Shown here piece by piece: positions 45,761-58,068 of a DNA stretch of 64,000 nucleotides. Origin of the DNA: Symbiodinium sp. CCMP2592 (Eukaryota > Sar > Dinophyceae > Suessiales > Symbiodiniaceae); NCBI GenBank assembly GCA_905221615.1, contig CAJNDT010004635.1:333769-397768 (forward strand). Reading direction: 5' to 3'. The translations under genes and the position numbers were made by a program. How positions within the stretch are numbered: the stretch's first letter is position 1; every line of letters begins with the position of its first letter. A model generated the notes under the pieces. It ran no database searches and was not told the origin of the DNA. It worked only from the letters and a program-made list of their open reading frames with translations.

Positions 45761-46193
45761 TGCGTGGGGGATTGATCTCGACTTGGTTGCTGCTCTCCCC
45801 ACCAGAGCTGTAATGAATGTAGGTGTGGCTGGCTAGCACTCTCCACAGACTGGACCCTGTCTCTCCCTCTTACTTCCACACGTGCGATCCTATGCAGGCA
45901 GAACCGGCGGCCGTTCCTTTTGCACTCACTGCCGGCGGCGGTTCGTCTGTGCAACGGGATAGCTCTGATTGCTCAGGATAGAAGACACATATAGCACTTA
46001 GCTATGGGCATTGACTTGAGCCAAACGTTGCGTTGGCGGTCACATAGAAAGGTAAAGATGAGGGATGCGTAGCATGCCCCCTTAGAGTCGAGGGACGCGT
46101 AGCGTGCCCCCTTCTCTTGCACTTTACACGGTCTTGCTCACAGCTCTTATAGTGACACCTTAGAACTTGACAAGGCATCGCAGTCCGTTCGCA
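45761..46193 (-). repeat. 5' LTR of the giant element
   Basis: 433 bp, TG...CA, about 99% identical to 7863-8295. Transcription for the minus-strand genes should start here. The two 24-bp tandem units lie at 46060-46083 and 46090-46113. Confidence 0.9.
46015..46025 (-). promoter_or_regulatory. Spliced-leader-like 11-mer in 5' LTR
   Basis: TTTGGCTCAAG on the minus strand, the same match as in the other LTR. In the 5' LTR it could mark a former trans-splice junction at the start of the element RNA. Confidence 0.35.
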
Positions 46194-46198
46194 AAATT
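46194..46198. other. Target-site duplication AAATT, right copy
   Basis: Directly follows the LTR end; identical to 7858-7862. Confidence 0.85.
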
Positions 46199-47494
46199 GG
46201 ATTGCCAGGGAAAGGTTCAGAACCTAGCCCAAGTAGCAGTAGCTTTCTGGAAGAAATCTAATCTCCTGGGTTGGCCTCCTGTTCTGCTCTGATGGCTGAG
46301 AACGAAGTTCTGCCCCCCTTTGATCTAACGCTTTGGTGTTGCTGTCTGCTCTGTTGTTCTAGGTCATGTGAGAACTTTGTGACCGTATAATGTGATGTAC
46401 GCTTCTGGTTCTACTGCGTTGCATGGTGCTGCTGTAAGCCATGTGACTCTCTCTTTCGCTAGTTCATGCTACATGAGCCTGCATTCCCTTATGTTACGGC
46501 GCGTGGTGCTGCATGGCTTGGTGAACTATGCGATGCGACTGCCGTGGAGTACCATACAGTACCATACATTGCTTTGCAGCGCGTGCTTATTCAAAGTCTG
46601 CTCTAAAGCCTCAGCATTTAATGTACAAAACTAACATAGAGAATGCACGCCATGACGCTGCACATTCCACAACTATTCCACAGCTGTCTTCGAAGAGCTT
46701 GTCGCTTCGCGTTGAGGGAGTCGGCCCGCTTCGCGCGCACACAGCTTCACATACCGTTGAACACTGAATCCTTCCATAAATCTATGCTTGCCCCACCCTG
46801 CAGCGAAGCCTGCGGTGCAAAGATTCGGAACCTTCTACCTGCCTTGCTGAAGAAGTCGGAGATAACCTCGAACCCCTCCCGCCAGAATTGATCCAAATCA
46901 CGATGCCACGAGAAACTCCGAATCTAGGGCGTCGGGTGACCCCGAAACGCAAGCCTCAACCGAGAAGCAGGATGGATGGAAGATCACAACAAGTCACACT
47001 CACGTGATTTGCAAGAGCCTTGCTGGGCTCTGCCTCCAACTGGGCGTCCTTTCCGGAAATGCCTCGCATTCAAACGACACAGGGCTTGGGGTTTAGGGTC
47101 TAGGGTTTCCGAAATATAATCATTCGTGATCACCCCGCCGCCCCAATTCAGAGTCCTGACGAAACTAGTGTCCTCGTAAGGGACCCTTTGTCCACCCAGG
47201 TTCAGGATCTACTTGATCAAGACTTGTATCACACTCTCACTCTTTGTTGCTATTCCGTGAATGGCTCAGCTTCTCATGCTCGCTGGTGTTCATCGGCTGA
47301 ATGAAGCAATAGCGAAAAACCCAACATCCCACTTCCTCGGCCCTCCAAACTCTTAATTAACCCAACCCAACACCACAAAACCTAGACGGTAAACCCGAAG
47401 GTACTCGACCAGGATTCAGATAAGTCGGAAACGTGGCCTGAGCTGTGTTCTGGGTGAAGCTGGAACTAAGTTAGTGCAAGCAGTTGCAGTTCTA
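46199..47494. other. Right flank next to the giant element: no gene seen
   Basis: Short open frames only. Telomere-like units are absent until about 47090, where one TTTAGGG run appears. Confidence 0.6.
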
Positions 47495-47745
47495 GCATAG
47501 CAGCACTAGTTGTGCGAGCAGCATCGGCAGCAGCAGCAGGATTAGGAGCAGGAGGGAGGAGGAAGAGGGGGAGGAAGAGGAAAGGAAGATGAAGAGCAAG
47601 CGAAAGAGGAAAGGAGGAGACAGCAACGATAACAGCAGCAGCAGTAGGGGTAGCGGTAGGAGAAAGAGTAGGAGTGGGAGAAGGAGTCGGAGAAGCAACA
47701 GAAGCAGTAGCAGCGGTAGTAGCTGTTGTAGTAGTAAGGTAAACC
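47495..47745. repeat. Purine-rich CAG/GGA compound microsatellite
   Basis: Interrupted CAG, GGA and AGT triplets. The Leu-rich and Ser/Arg-rich frames over it are repeat artefacts. Confidence 0.85.
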
Positions 47746-50700
47746 TTAAATCACCCTGCAGCATAAGCTCCCTAACCCGAAGCCCTAAATAGAACCCTGA
47801 GCTCTAAAGCCCAAACCGCCAGCTGCCTGTTGGAGACCCTGGGTCTTGGTGCTTCTTCGGCCCCTGCGAGATGTCTTCAACAGCCAGCGGGCTCTGGGTT
47901 CTAACATAGGTGCCTTGATAAATTCGACTAGGGTTCCTGCGCATGTGAGTATATTGTAGTACAGATAAAGCGAACCCTGACAACGAGTATTACTAAGTAT
48001 TCAGGCTATGTTGGGGGGTATAGGGTCTAGACGGGAGTATGCCTATGCCGAAGACAACTGTATGGGTTAAGTTTTCAGCCTTCAAGCTTGGAAGAGCGAG
48101 CTTCAGAACAGCAAAGCACCATAATCGCTGGAAAACAGTATAGGGTAGGGTTTAGTTGTATTGATGTAGGGAACCCTTAAGGATTAGTTAGACTCTTACC
48201 TTACTTCTTCAGACCCGTCCTATATTAAAGCCTCAACCCAATAAATCCAGTGCTCAGCAACGCTCACCGGCAATCGAACCGGAATCCTAAAAGCTGTTTT
48301 CGCTGTGAGGTACGGTTAGGGCTTTGGGATGAAGGGTTTTGGAGCCTAAGTGCGCGGTTTGTGGCTTTGGTTATGATTCAGTGGGTTCAAGGTATTTGAG
48401 TGTTGCGGTTCAGGGCTTTATGACATTTTGTGCCCTGGGGTAGTAGACTTTGGGGCTCTGCCACAGAAGCGACGTCGGACATCAATACAGCCGCAAGCAC
48501 AAGCTTCGCACACCTAGAGCTACAACCTGTAGCGATTAATCAAGACCACAGAGCAGCACAGCTCCACTGTTGAAACTATCGGACAAAGGGCAAACGAACG
48601 AGTCCCGAAGTCCCAGCAACGCCTTCGAAACCAGAATAACGTTCAAGCACCAAACCTTGGGTACGGCCTCCATACAGTAACAGTCCATAATCGGGCTACG
48701 ATCAAGGTCCTTATATCTCTATATTAGGCATCTTATCCAACTGTTACTGAGCGGGGGCAGCACCAAACCACACCCCAAGTCCCGACATCATGCGGCTCGT
48801 GAAACATGAACCCGAAATCCCATACGTCATGTGCGCCCAACCTGCACGAGCCCGAATTCGGAACAAACGCACCGAATCCAAAATCCGATTTTGCCAAACT
48901 TCATCCCCGGCGCCGTAGAACCACAAATCATGAGCCTTTCCCCGAAACCCCATACTAAGACAATAAACTGTCAAAGCACACATACACCATGCAACCCCGA
49001 ACTTTATGCCTAATCCCTGAAACTCTGAAATCGCGGTCTCTGCTTGAACACCTGAAACCTCAAACACTACACTCTAACCGTGACACCCCAAAACCCCAAA
49101 CCCCAGACACTAAACCCTACACCTTGAACCCTAACCCGCCAAATACTACAGTACACCCTACACCCCAAAGATAAACCCTAAACACCTCCCTGCCGGCCGC
49201 CTTGGTCTCCCTTGGTGGCTCATCCCCATCTGCGTTCATCTCTCGTAGACGGGCGGCTGCGAAGTTAACCTGCCAGTTCCCCCTTTGGGTTGATTTAGGG
49301 TTTGGGGTTTAAGGTGGTTTACCTAAGGCTAGGATGCGGGGTAGGGTTTAGGGCTCAGGGATGCTCACGGTGTAGGATTTTCAGGATTTGGGGGTTGGGG
49401 TTTAGGGCTAAGGGTTTCGGGATGTTTCGGGCTTAGGATTAGCCTTCTGTCTTTGGGATTCGGGCATTCACGGTTTGGGAATTTGGGTTTGGGTTTTTAC
49501 CTACTGCAGTCTCCATTGTAGTTCCTTTCTTGAGTATCCGTTTTGAAGGGCCTTGCGATCGAGAAGCCTATAAACTGAATATGTTGGAGCCCTGAGCCCC
49601 GAAAAGCCCGCTAAAGACTGAATCCTCCAAGCCCTAAGCCTTGCACCCTGAAACCGTCATACGATGTACCTCAAATTGGTGCATACGTAGTCGACAGGCT
49701 TACCAAAAACCCTATTCCATTGCATCATCGGCCGCCAAATTGGGGGGGCTTGGGTTAGTAGTAGCACCGCCCGCAGAAGCTCTCGTCAAAAGAAGAACTA
49801 CATTGACCCCCAAACCAATAAAACTTATACTATCGAGACCATTTAGATCCCTGGTAGAAACCCCACTTTAACGGACACGTTAAGAGAATATTACAGGAAC
49901 TGCCTTCTAAGTCTCAAGGCTGTGGTGCCTCGCCCAGGAAAGCCTCCACATCCGAACGCAGCTGGTTGAAGCGCTCCTGGTTTAGGGTTTAGGCTAATTC
50001 GGGTTTAGGGTTTCGAGTTAAAGGTTGAAGCGGCTTAGGGTTGACCTGTGATGACTACACTCCCCTCCTTTAACAAGGATTATAACTTCATCAGGGGTCT
50101 ACATCAGTGGAACATTTTACCAGGATCCTAATTTATGGTTTGCGGTTTATTACGGGCAGGTCCTGAGCTTTCTGCAGTAAGCACTTCATGAAGCTTCTCC
50201 AGGTCGGAGTCTCCCCCTAAGGCTCCCTATCTTGGAGGCCACAGAGTCAGAGAACAACCCACATAAACATCTATTTGCTTTGTGCTATCCAGATCACAGC
50301 CCGGCGCGACAGTAAAAATCATAGTTGGCACCTCGACAGTAAAGGTACTGGAGTTTCACCGGCAACCCTAGCACCTGACAAAAACGAAGACCTTATTCGC
50401 AGGTTTAAGCCCACCCTTAAGCTATCCCTACTGCAAGCCTTCGTAATGCACCGAGGACAGCTCTCCACAGCAAGCCAAATAGTTAACGTCTTTAGGAGAA
50501 ACCCCTGCATGCATGAACCCCCGAACTTTAAAAGTCATGGCTACAGTTACTGCTAGTATTGATACAGGTAAGCTAAAAACGGCCCAAGTACTAGCCCCAA
50601 AAGTGAGCATCATATTCATGCCAATATTAACCTTCCAACCATTGTACTCAAAAGCATGACCCTTAGCCCTGTCAACGTTTGGCGTTGTTCCATTGATGGC

Positions 50701-51300
50701 CTGTAGATTTAAGGAACTTGCTTACCTCAATATACACTGATAGGCCCCTTCTTACTGTAGATGCTCATGTCGGACTTCAGCATCAACCCTATCACTATCC
50801 CTGCCATTAACCCTTATGTCAGTGGTGACCCTGATTTTGCCTGATAAAAGCCCGAAGACTATCCATAGTAGCCTCGGTACGACCAATAATAAAACTCCAG
50901 TGTTTCCCTTATTCACAGCCTTAGTCAGAGCTTCTGGAAATCGTAGTGGCACGTGTGATAAACTTGATATCCTGGTCTGTGTGTTAAGTCTGCAGCGCTG
51001 GCTTCACAACCCCAAAAGTTCACGATGGCGTAAACATATCACCGCACTGTCTCTGCTGCAAATATGCATGTAGGCAACGTGCACTAGTGTCTCATCTACG
51101 TCTGCTCTGTCTGGCATTAAATGCAGCACTCTCTGGCACCTCAATGACAATTACCGGCAAAACCATGACGCAGCAGACGCACTTGTGTAGGTGGCAACGG
51201 CTTACTGGCACAAACATGGTGCAGTATTCTTTGCAACGTGGATGACGCAAACTTATTCCCAAAAGCACACGAAACCGGAACAAGGTAGGTACCGGACCCT
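47746..51300. other. Gene-poor flank with scattered telomere-like units
   Basis: Scattered TTTAGGG/CCCTAAA units (for example 49098-49185, 49290-49420 and 49980-50010) and many single ones. The open frames (such as 50275-50556) show no recognisable domain or clear coding pattern. Confidence 0.6.
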
Positions 51301-51307
51301 TATTATA

Positions 51308-51420
51308 GGACATAAAATAGTGATAGTAGTAGTAGTCGTCGTCGTAGTAGTAGTAACAACGATAAGAATACATACACACATAAACATAAAAAAAGTACAT
51401 GAACAAGTAATATATATATA

Positions 51421-51477
<57 letters not shown>

Positions 51478-51482
51478 GTGTA

Positions 51483-51519
<37 letters not shown>

Positions 51520-51536
51520 GTGCGGATAGATAGATA
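51308..51536. repeat. Compound microsatellite AGT/CGT, AT, TATATG
   Basis: AGT/CGT triplets (51310-51355), an AT run, about nine TATATG hexamers (51424-51475), AT again and a GATA tail (about 51525-51540). Confidence 0.9.
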
Positions 51537-52330
51537 GATAAAAAGTGATGAATACAAAAGTCTATAAGAACGAACCATACATAATACGTCTATATATATC
51601 TCTCTATATATTCGGGTGGGCTGCCTGAAGAGCATGATTTGTAGGCTTACATCTTTCTTGTTTCTGACCTGAGTTTACTGAGCATCATATCAGTCATAGC
51701 AGTCATCGCAAGAAAGAAGTCAAGAGGCACCGCAGCTGCAGTCAGGAAAAGAATCATCGAATTGGATCAGAAGCGCTTGCGATGGACAGAGCTTGCAAAC
51801 GGGGTTAAACAACACAAAGCTCCCCACTTTACGATCCATCTTGTTCATCTTTATGTAGGGTTCACGGCTCGGGGCTCAAAGGCCTAGGTTCGAAACCCGG
51901 TGAAGGTAATTGGGCTTCTAGGATGGGAGCAGGGTTCAGCTGAGTGTAGTTAGAATAACTCGGATTTGGGGGTATATTCTGAAGTCTCAGAAGTACTTCT
52001 AGTAATTATTCAGGCTGTTATGTTAACGCCCCATCAAAAAACAAACGTCTGTCCTTCGCGGCTGCGCGCACGTGCTTGAGACTGTCTTCCAGGCAGGACC
52101 TTGGAGAACTCATGCGTGGGCTATTCGTTTAGGGGTGTAGGCTTCATGGGTTAGATTTTGGGGAGGAGTTTATTTGATTTCTTTTCTGTTTCATGATTCT
52201 GAGTTCAGAGGTCTAGGGCCTATTTTCATACCGCGCACTCTCCTGCTTCACCTTCATCCAGGCCGTCTCCGCTTGTCATCAGAACAAGCATCATCGTCCT
52301 CGCAGTCTCTTTTCTTGACCCACCATCCAT

Positions 52331-52434
52331 ATGCGAGTTTCCGAAAGTAGGGGACCCGGTACCCTCTAAGTAGTCGGATCCTGATTATAAGGACCCCAAC
52401 ATAAGGTGCCCCCAATTTTCGGAAACCCCCAATA
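52331..52434. repeat. Short inverted-repeat element, family M, copy 2
   Basis: Inverted-repeat ends GAGTTTCCGAAAGTAGGGG and CAATTTTCGGAAACCCCC; internal TAGTCGGATCCTGATTATAA is related to copy 1. Confidence 0.7.
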
Positions 52435-52593
52435 TGCTCAATTGCAGTATTCTTTGCATTGATGGCCAGGGTCCCACGAAGGAGCCACCCCTACACCCTA
52501 CTGCTCTATGACCGACCGCTTGAATCCGAAAACTAAAGCGCAATCCCTCAACCTTGAACCCCAACAAAGGCATGAACTAACCCATTTAAGGTT

Positions 52594-52673
52594 TACCTAG
52601 ACCCCCCCAAAGTAGGTAGAATAATGGCCCAAAACCTTAAAAGGCTGTTATTTTACATACTTTCGGGATCCAG
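52594..52673. repeat. Short inverted-repeat element, family S, copy 2
   Basis: Reverse-complement orientation of 1631-1711, about 90% alike by eye (shared core AGGTAGAATAATGGCC). Confidence 0.65.
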
Positions 52674-52871
52674 ATAGGGTAATTATAGGGTGTAGGGACC
52701 TTTAAGGGGATCCTTTAAGGGATCTATAGGGTTTAGGGTTGAGGGTAAGGGTACCCTTTAAGGGATCTCTAGGGGACTTGAGGGCAAGAGCCGAGGCACA
52801 AAAAGCGCCTGTCTGAGGCCCGCATGGTAATGCAGAGGAAGTGCAGACAGGAGATGCAACCAACCTGCTGT

Positions 52872-52903
52872 CGTTTAGGGTTTAGGGTTTAGGGTTTAGG
52901 GAG
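52872..52903. repeat. Short TTTAGGG array
   Basis: Four TTTAGGG units in perfect tandem. Confidence 0.85.
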
Positions 52904-53326
52904 CTTAGTGTTGTAAGGCTTTCAGGGTTTCAGGTTCGAGGTTCAAAGTATGTCTCAGGGATCGGATTTTAGGGCTGTAAGGTTTTGAGGTTTCCTGTGC
53001 TACTACTTTAGGATTGCAAGCTTTGTCAGTGTTCGGGCCTAAGAGTGTTCCAGGATTGATGGCCGACCTGAGGCACAAGGCGAAGGTTCGGGCCTTTGGG
53101 TTTAGCTTCCCCTCGCTGACACGGTGCTCATCCTCTCTTCTTCAACAACCAGGCCCCAAAACGTTCAAACTTTCTAAGATAGAGCCAATATATAAGGCCA
53201 AAAAGTTTAAAGTTCCCCCGTTCACTATGTAAGTATCAGCTTTTTCACTAAACACTAAGCCCAGAAACCCTATACCTGTGTAAAGCCTTAGACCAATAGG
53301 TTTCGACTTCGTTCAGGTATAATAAT

Positions 53327-53416
53327 TTGGGAGTTTCCGCAAATTAAGGGTACCTTAGTTGGGGGTCCATAATACGGATCCTACTATTTAGGGTACTATA
53401 TTCGGAAACTCCCATA
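53327..53416. repeat. Short inverted-repeat element, family M, copy 3
   Basis: Ends TGGGAGTTTCCGCAAATTA and TATTCGGAAACTCCCA; internal GGATCCTACTATTTAGGGTA is nearly identical to copy 4. Confidence 0.75.
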
Positions 53417-54913
53417 TCGAACAACAGGGTTTAGGGTTTACTGTATAGGGTTTGAAGGTACCAAGTTACCGGATGATCCAAGTCTGCAACGTCCTTCATT
53501 GAGTTCACATAGGTGGTTAGAACAGGGCTTTGGGGGGTTCATTAGTCCACATTTCTAACCGGCCTCTTTGAGTGCTTGGAAAAGGTGAACGGTGTGGTTT
53601 GTGCAGGGTCCCGGGTAACGGCATGTAGGGTGTACGCTTTGAGGTTTCAGGATTTAGAGTATGGGTGGGTTGAGGGATTTGGGGCTCAGCATTTAGGACA
53701 CCCTCAGCTCGGAAGCTTGTTTTCACAAGATCCAATTCCAAAGTTGCGGTCAAAGTGCATCTCCCTGCTCAAGCGACCACTCCGAGCAGAGCATTGAAGT
53801 TGCAGTGCTACAGGAGGGACGCTGAGCAAAGCGGAGACAGCAATTGACCGGACTTAAAATCCACAGCGCTGACCTGGTACCCAAAATCCTAAACCCTACG
53901 CCCTGTAAACCTCGAACCCAGATGAATGCAGCATACAGTAAACGAATTGGGAAGCTCTACTGGCACTGCCAGCCGGGGCTGCTCCACACCAGGATGCCTT
54001 CATTTGGCTACCTGTAGAGGTAGGCCTGAACCCAGACATCCAAACATAGTGAACCCCGAACAGTTGGAACATTCCCTGCCCTGCGTTTTACTTTAAAAGT
54101 TTAGGGGACAACGGTGTTCCAACTTGTTGGCTGATACTGCAGCCTAGTCCCCAGATTCATAGGCCCCCCCTTCCTCTAAGACTTTCAGGCCGCTGATGAG
54201 AGAAGGCTTGCCTGCCCTTGTCCTTCTGAACAGAAAGAGGTCCATAGTCGGTTTATTGATCAGAAAACGTCCGCATTGTTCGAACATGTACCTCTGCATT
54301 TCACGTCCATTATCATTCCAATTCACTACTATTACTATGTTTCGTGTTACTAAGAGTATCGATTTCTCGCAGCCAGATGATCATTAGCGCAATTCATACA
54401 ACAAGTCTTGCGACAGCTTGTTCTACAAAGACGTCCACGTTACTGCAACAACTCTTGCGACAATATCGGGACCTTGATTATTAGAAAAAGGTTTTGGCGC
54501 CCATTATACTGTAATTATCATCAGGAGCCCCCACAATAATGGCACAGGGAATTATTAAGGCCGCTATATTCGGGGATCCGTTAGAGAGCCCGTTAAGGAA
54601 CCCTTTAAAGGGAACCCTATTTCGAACTATTACGGCCGATACGTTAAATGGCTGCTATTGTCAAGGCGATCTCCCTTCCGAGAGCAGCCCGGAGGAGGCC
54701 AAGGAAAACGAAGAGCGTGGCCACTGCGGACCAAAAAGATGCAGGGGTTTTCAGGCCTAGAACAGAGGGTTGTTTTTATAGAAACCCTCTACCAAACAGA
54801 TTCAGGGCTCAGCGGCTTTGGGGTTTAGCGGGCTTAGGCTCTTTGGGGGTTTTAGGGTTTAGGGGTTGACGGCTTCAGCTCGAATGTATGTACAGCAGTA
54901 CGGGCAGCAAGAG
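53417..54913. other. Intergenic or intronic stretch, nothing recognised
   Basis: Only short frames. A few imperfect telomere-like units (near 53430, 53885 and 54850). Confidence 0.55.
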
Positions 54914-55489
54914 TTATATGGGCGGCAAAAAGAATCTGTCGCAAATGCCTACCCTCAGCAACTCGCTAGCTTTCTTCGAGACATGCTTGAAGTCACAGGG
55001 ATCCACCCTCTCTTCCAAACAGTTCGTCCCTTTCCAGTCAGGTCTCTCTTCCTTGCTAAGTGCCATGGTCTGAAAAGGCTTGGCTTTGCCCTTGACATAC
55101 AAAGTCATAGCTTGGCCACATTCCTGAATTGTCCTGTGATATGTCGTGGCCTCCAAGAAGTACGAACTACCACTCGAATGCTTCCAGCAAGTCTTGCACA
55201 GAAGTGATCCGCACTTCCTGTCCCCTGGCCTCTTGAGGGCTTCATCCTGTGTGCGATTGAACTCGAAGTGCACGCCGCAGTCGCCCTCCGGATCGTTGGC
55301 GATGTCCCAGATTTCGTTCACGTAGCTTCCATGTAGACACACCGAATGGAAGTTGGCCCTATGGCTGTGCACATAGGTTTCAGAGGCGTCTTGGAAAAAC
55401 AAGTGCAGACGTACATCCACTCCTTCGCCATTGAAGATGTGGATGCGGTACATCAGGTTCGGTTGCTTGTCCACAGTCCTTTGCTGCAC
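54914..55489 (-). CDS. Putative exon of a cupin-like protein
   Basis: The open frame extends to 56110 but its upstream half is low-complexity (His/Ala/Val runs from triplet repeats). The credible part begins after a possible AG acceptor near 55490. It reads like a globular metal-binding cupin: MYRIHIFNGEGVDVRLHLFF, then SHRANFHSVCLHGSYVNEIW (His-x-His-type metal site with Gly-Ser-Tyr turn), a Cys-containing loop (DRKCGSLLCKTCW), and ECGQAMTLYVKGKAKPFQTM, the second cupin-like strand pair. A GT donor candidate lies near 54952 (GAG-GGTAGG), so the last residues before the stop at 54914 may be intronic. This is the only host-gene-like frame in the right flank. The exact family and exon borders are uncertain. 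Confidence 0.45.
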   Translation of the reverse strand: MQQRTVDKQPNLMYRIHIFNGEGVDVRLHLFFQDASETYVHSHRANFHSVCLHGSYVNEIWDIANDPEGDCGVHFEFNRTQDEALKRPGDRKCGSLLCKTCWKHSSGSSYFLEATTYHRTIQECGQAMTLYVKGKAKPFQTMALSKEERPDWKGTNCLEERVDPCDFKHVSKKASELLRVGICDRFFLPPI

Positions 55490-55689
55490 TTTCACTAGCC
55501 CCCCAAAGCTCACAACACAGACTTGATGGCATCTAGATCTACAGGGCCTGGGCTGAATGAGGCTCGGTAGGCTGAGAGCTTTGAGATTCGGTGTGTAGGA
55601 ATACCATGGATATCCCTGTGTGGCTACAGCCTTGGGCGTTTGTAGTCTGTCCTGGATGCCCTTAGTGTTTTGCTGTTCCTGCCATGCCA

Positions 55690-56000
55690 ATCCTGATGAT
55701 AGATGATGGTGATGATGCTGGCAATAGTGGTGATCATGCTGATGGCGACAAAGACGAGAAGGAGGATGAAGGTGACAGTGTTGTTGTTGTTGGTGGTGGT
55801 GGTGGTGGTGAAGATGACGACGATGATGCTGACGAGGAGGATGCTTATGATGATGGTGACGTGAATCGGCAAAACAGGCTGCGACTGTAACTGCTGCCGC
55901 AGCTGCCTCTGCCGCTATTGTTGCTGCTGCTGCTACAGCTGCTGCCGCTGTGGCTGCATGATCATAGAGGTTACAGGTACCACGCACCACGATCTCCACT
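55690..56000. repeat. GAT/GGT/GCT triplet-rich region
   Basis: Interrupted GATGAT, GGTGGT and GCTGCT triplets upstream (minus sense) of the cupin-like exon; shared with the adjoining ACT array. Confidence 0.75.
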
Positions 56001-56119
56001 TTGATCAAAAATGCATAGTACGCCACAACTGGCACGGTTACTGCAGCGGGCACGACGACGAATACTGCGCCCACTACAGTTGTCGGAGAGACTGCTGTCA
56101 CTGCTACCACGCGGCTACG

Positions 56120-56497
56120 ACGAAGATACCACTGCTACGGCTGTCCGTGACGACGATGCTACTACGACGCTACTGCTACGGCTACGGCTACTGTCACTCC
56201 TACTGCTACTGCTGAAGCTACATGCTACTGCTACTGCTGCTCCTGCTCCTGCCCCTTCTCCTGTCGCTGCTGCTGCCGCTGTTGCTGCTGCTGCTGCTGC
56301 TACTACTACTACTACTACTGCTACTGCAACTACTGCTACTAAAACCCAGAATACGAATTTATATTACAAATACTACTGCTACCACGACTACTACGACTAC
56401 GAGTACGGCGACGACGACTACTACTGCTACTACTACTACCACCACCACGACTACTACTACTACTACTACTGCTGCTACTACTACTACTACTACTACG

Positions 56498-56554
<57 letters not shown>

Positions 56555-56591
56555 GCTACTGCTACTGCTACTGCTACTGCTACTGCTACTG

Positions 56592-56643
<52 letters not shown>

Positions 56644-56655
56644 GGCGGCGGCGAC
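56120..56655. repeat. Long ACT/GCT triplet microsatellite
   Basis: ACT/ACG/GCT triplets, almost pure ACT from about 56456 to 56643 with GCTACT hexamers at 56555-56595. The Tyr-, Thr-, Ser- and Val-homopolymer frames across it are artefacts. Confidence 0.9.
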
Positions 56656-56789
56656 TAAGACGACCATGATGGCGACTAGGGCGATGAGGACTACGAGGAC
56701 GACTACGACTACGGCGACTTTTGCAGCGAGGCAAAGGAAGCCCAAACCCGGCTGCAAGCGAGTCTCAGCTGGGGGAACAGCTCTTCCCA

Positions 56790-56935
56790 CCTCCCGCAGC
56801 AAAGCATGAGAGCCCGGAGCTTCCTGGCAATCTCCTCGACAATCTCCCGGTCCTCCTTGCGCACTTCAACCGGCTGCCGCTTTGCGACAAGCTTGTCGAG
56901 GTCTTGAAGAAGGCTCTGAAGCTCCTGAGGTGGGT
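56790..56935 (+). CDS. Possible short exon (low confidence)
   Basis: The plus-strand frame encodes a helical, coding-like stretch (ELPGNLLDNLPVLLAHFNRL, then CDKLVEVLKKALKLLRW), unlike the repeat-derived frames around it. It runs into a TTTAGGG array at 56936. No start, splice site or family can be assigned. Confidence 0.2.
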
Positions 56936-56987
56936 TCAGGGTTTAGGGTTTAGGGGTTTAGGGTTTAGGGGTTCAGGGTTTAGGGGC
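56936..56987. repeat. TTTAGGG array
   Basis: About six TTTAGGG/TTTAGGGG units directly after the possible exon. Confidence 0.85.
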
Positions 56988-57188
56988 CTGTCAACGTCGA
57001 ACCGGGAAGTTCCCCAGTACTGCTTTCGAAATGTCTTACATCACCCACCGCTTTCTCAGAAGTGGGGTGCATGGACAGCTGTAGCACACGACACACGCAT
57101 TTCGTACTTCCTCTAATCGCGGGCAACACGACGTCTATGTCTCTGTCGGCCTTATCAATACAGGTGCTAGTGTCAAGAGTTCGCTGGG

Positions 57189-57558
57189 TTATGGCGTGAT
57201 GACTCCGGTGATGACAGCATCAATGTGATATAGATTTCCGCTACCGTCCTGAAGCTCGGCAATGCTGTCCTCCACGCACGAAGTATGTGGCCGACACGCA
57301 CTATTGCATCGTGCTGCCTGCCGGGAACAGCGCGAGGTCGTAACGAAGCCTGCTGCCAGCACGGACGCCCACAAGGACGAGAGGTGCCGGTCAAGATTCC
57401 GATCATTTGTGATGCCCTGGCTCACCAGAGGCGCTCGAAGAGGGCTCAGTTGCACGGGCTGCTGCTTCGAAATGCCAGGCACATTTGGTAGCTGCGCCAT
57501 AACTCCCGAAGTCCACGAATGCTACAAAAAGGCGAATGCTCGAACCAAACGCAGCTAG
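57189..57558. other. Open on both strands; possible exon
   Basis: A minus-strand frame with ATG at 57498-57500 (MAQLPNVPGISKQQPVQLSP, 103 codons) and a plus-strand frame (PIICDALAHQRRSKRAQLHG) overlap. Both look mildly coding-like; I cannot decide between them. Confidence 0.2.
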
Positions 57559-57929
57559 CATCCGAGCTCAGATAGCTTTCCGGGTGGGGGGTATATTGCA
57601 GATGCATGGCATGGCTTTCGGATTGAAGAGTTTACTAGAGCAATAATAATGAGAAAAAGTCGTGGCAGCAGAAATAGTAGATTCCGCTGAAAGACAACAT
57701 ACGAAACCTTATCAATCAAATTCCGGAAGGGGCAGTTCACTCACGGCCTGAGTAATAAGCAACTTCTTAAGATGTCTGCTCATCCAACACTCGCAAGCAC
57801 TGACCGTCTGAGAGGGACAAGGCCCACACGCACATCCACTATAGATCTCAACCTGCCACTCTAGACTCTGAACCAAGAGGCGTGCGTAACGTGAAGGCCA
57901 AGGGTGAAAACCCTCAGCCCTACGTACTA

Positions 57930-58068
57930 CACCTTTTGTATGTACGTATGTAGGCATAAATATAAATACATGTGTATATAAATATATATAGATACAGATA
58001 TAGACATAGGTACAGATAACTCCATGTTTGTATATATATATATATATACATACACACACACACACACC
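57930..58068. repeat. AT- and CA-rich microsatellite
   Basis: TATA/GATA-type stretch, an AT run (58028-58048) and a CA run (58049-58067), followed by CCCTAAA-like units. Confidence 0.8.

Larger units (their letters stand above)
7863..46193 (-). mobile_element. Giant Ty1/copia-like LTR retrotransposon carrying two nested retroelements
   Basis: The boundaries are set by 433-bp direct repeats with TG...CA ends (7863-8295 and 45761-46193) and a 5-bp target duplication. All element genes lie on the minus strand: gag, protease, integrase, copia-type RT, RNase H, then a large accessory ORF. Removing the tyrosine-recombinase element (31020-39479) and the copia insertion leaves about 20.5 kb, or about 19.7 kb if the 852-bp duplication is also removed. 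The two LTRs differ at only about 3 positions, so the insertion is recent, yet the genes contain frameshifts and in-frame stops. That suggests a copy mobilised in trans, or recoding. Confidence 0.85.

Noticed and set aside
55624-56809. Poly-Tyr, poly-Thr, poly-Ser and poly-Val frames on both strands
   Set aside because: Products of the ACT/GCT triplet microsatellite.
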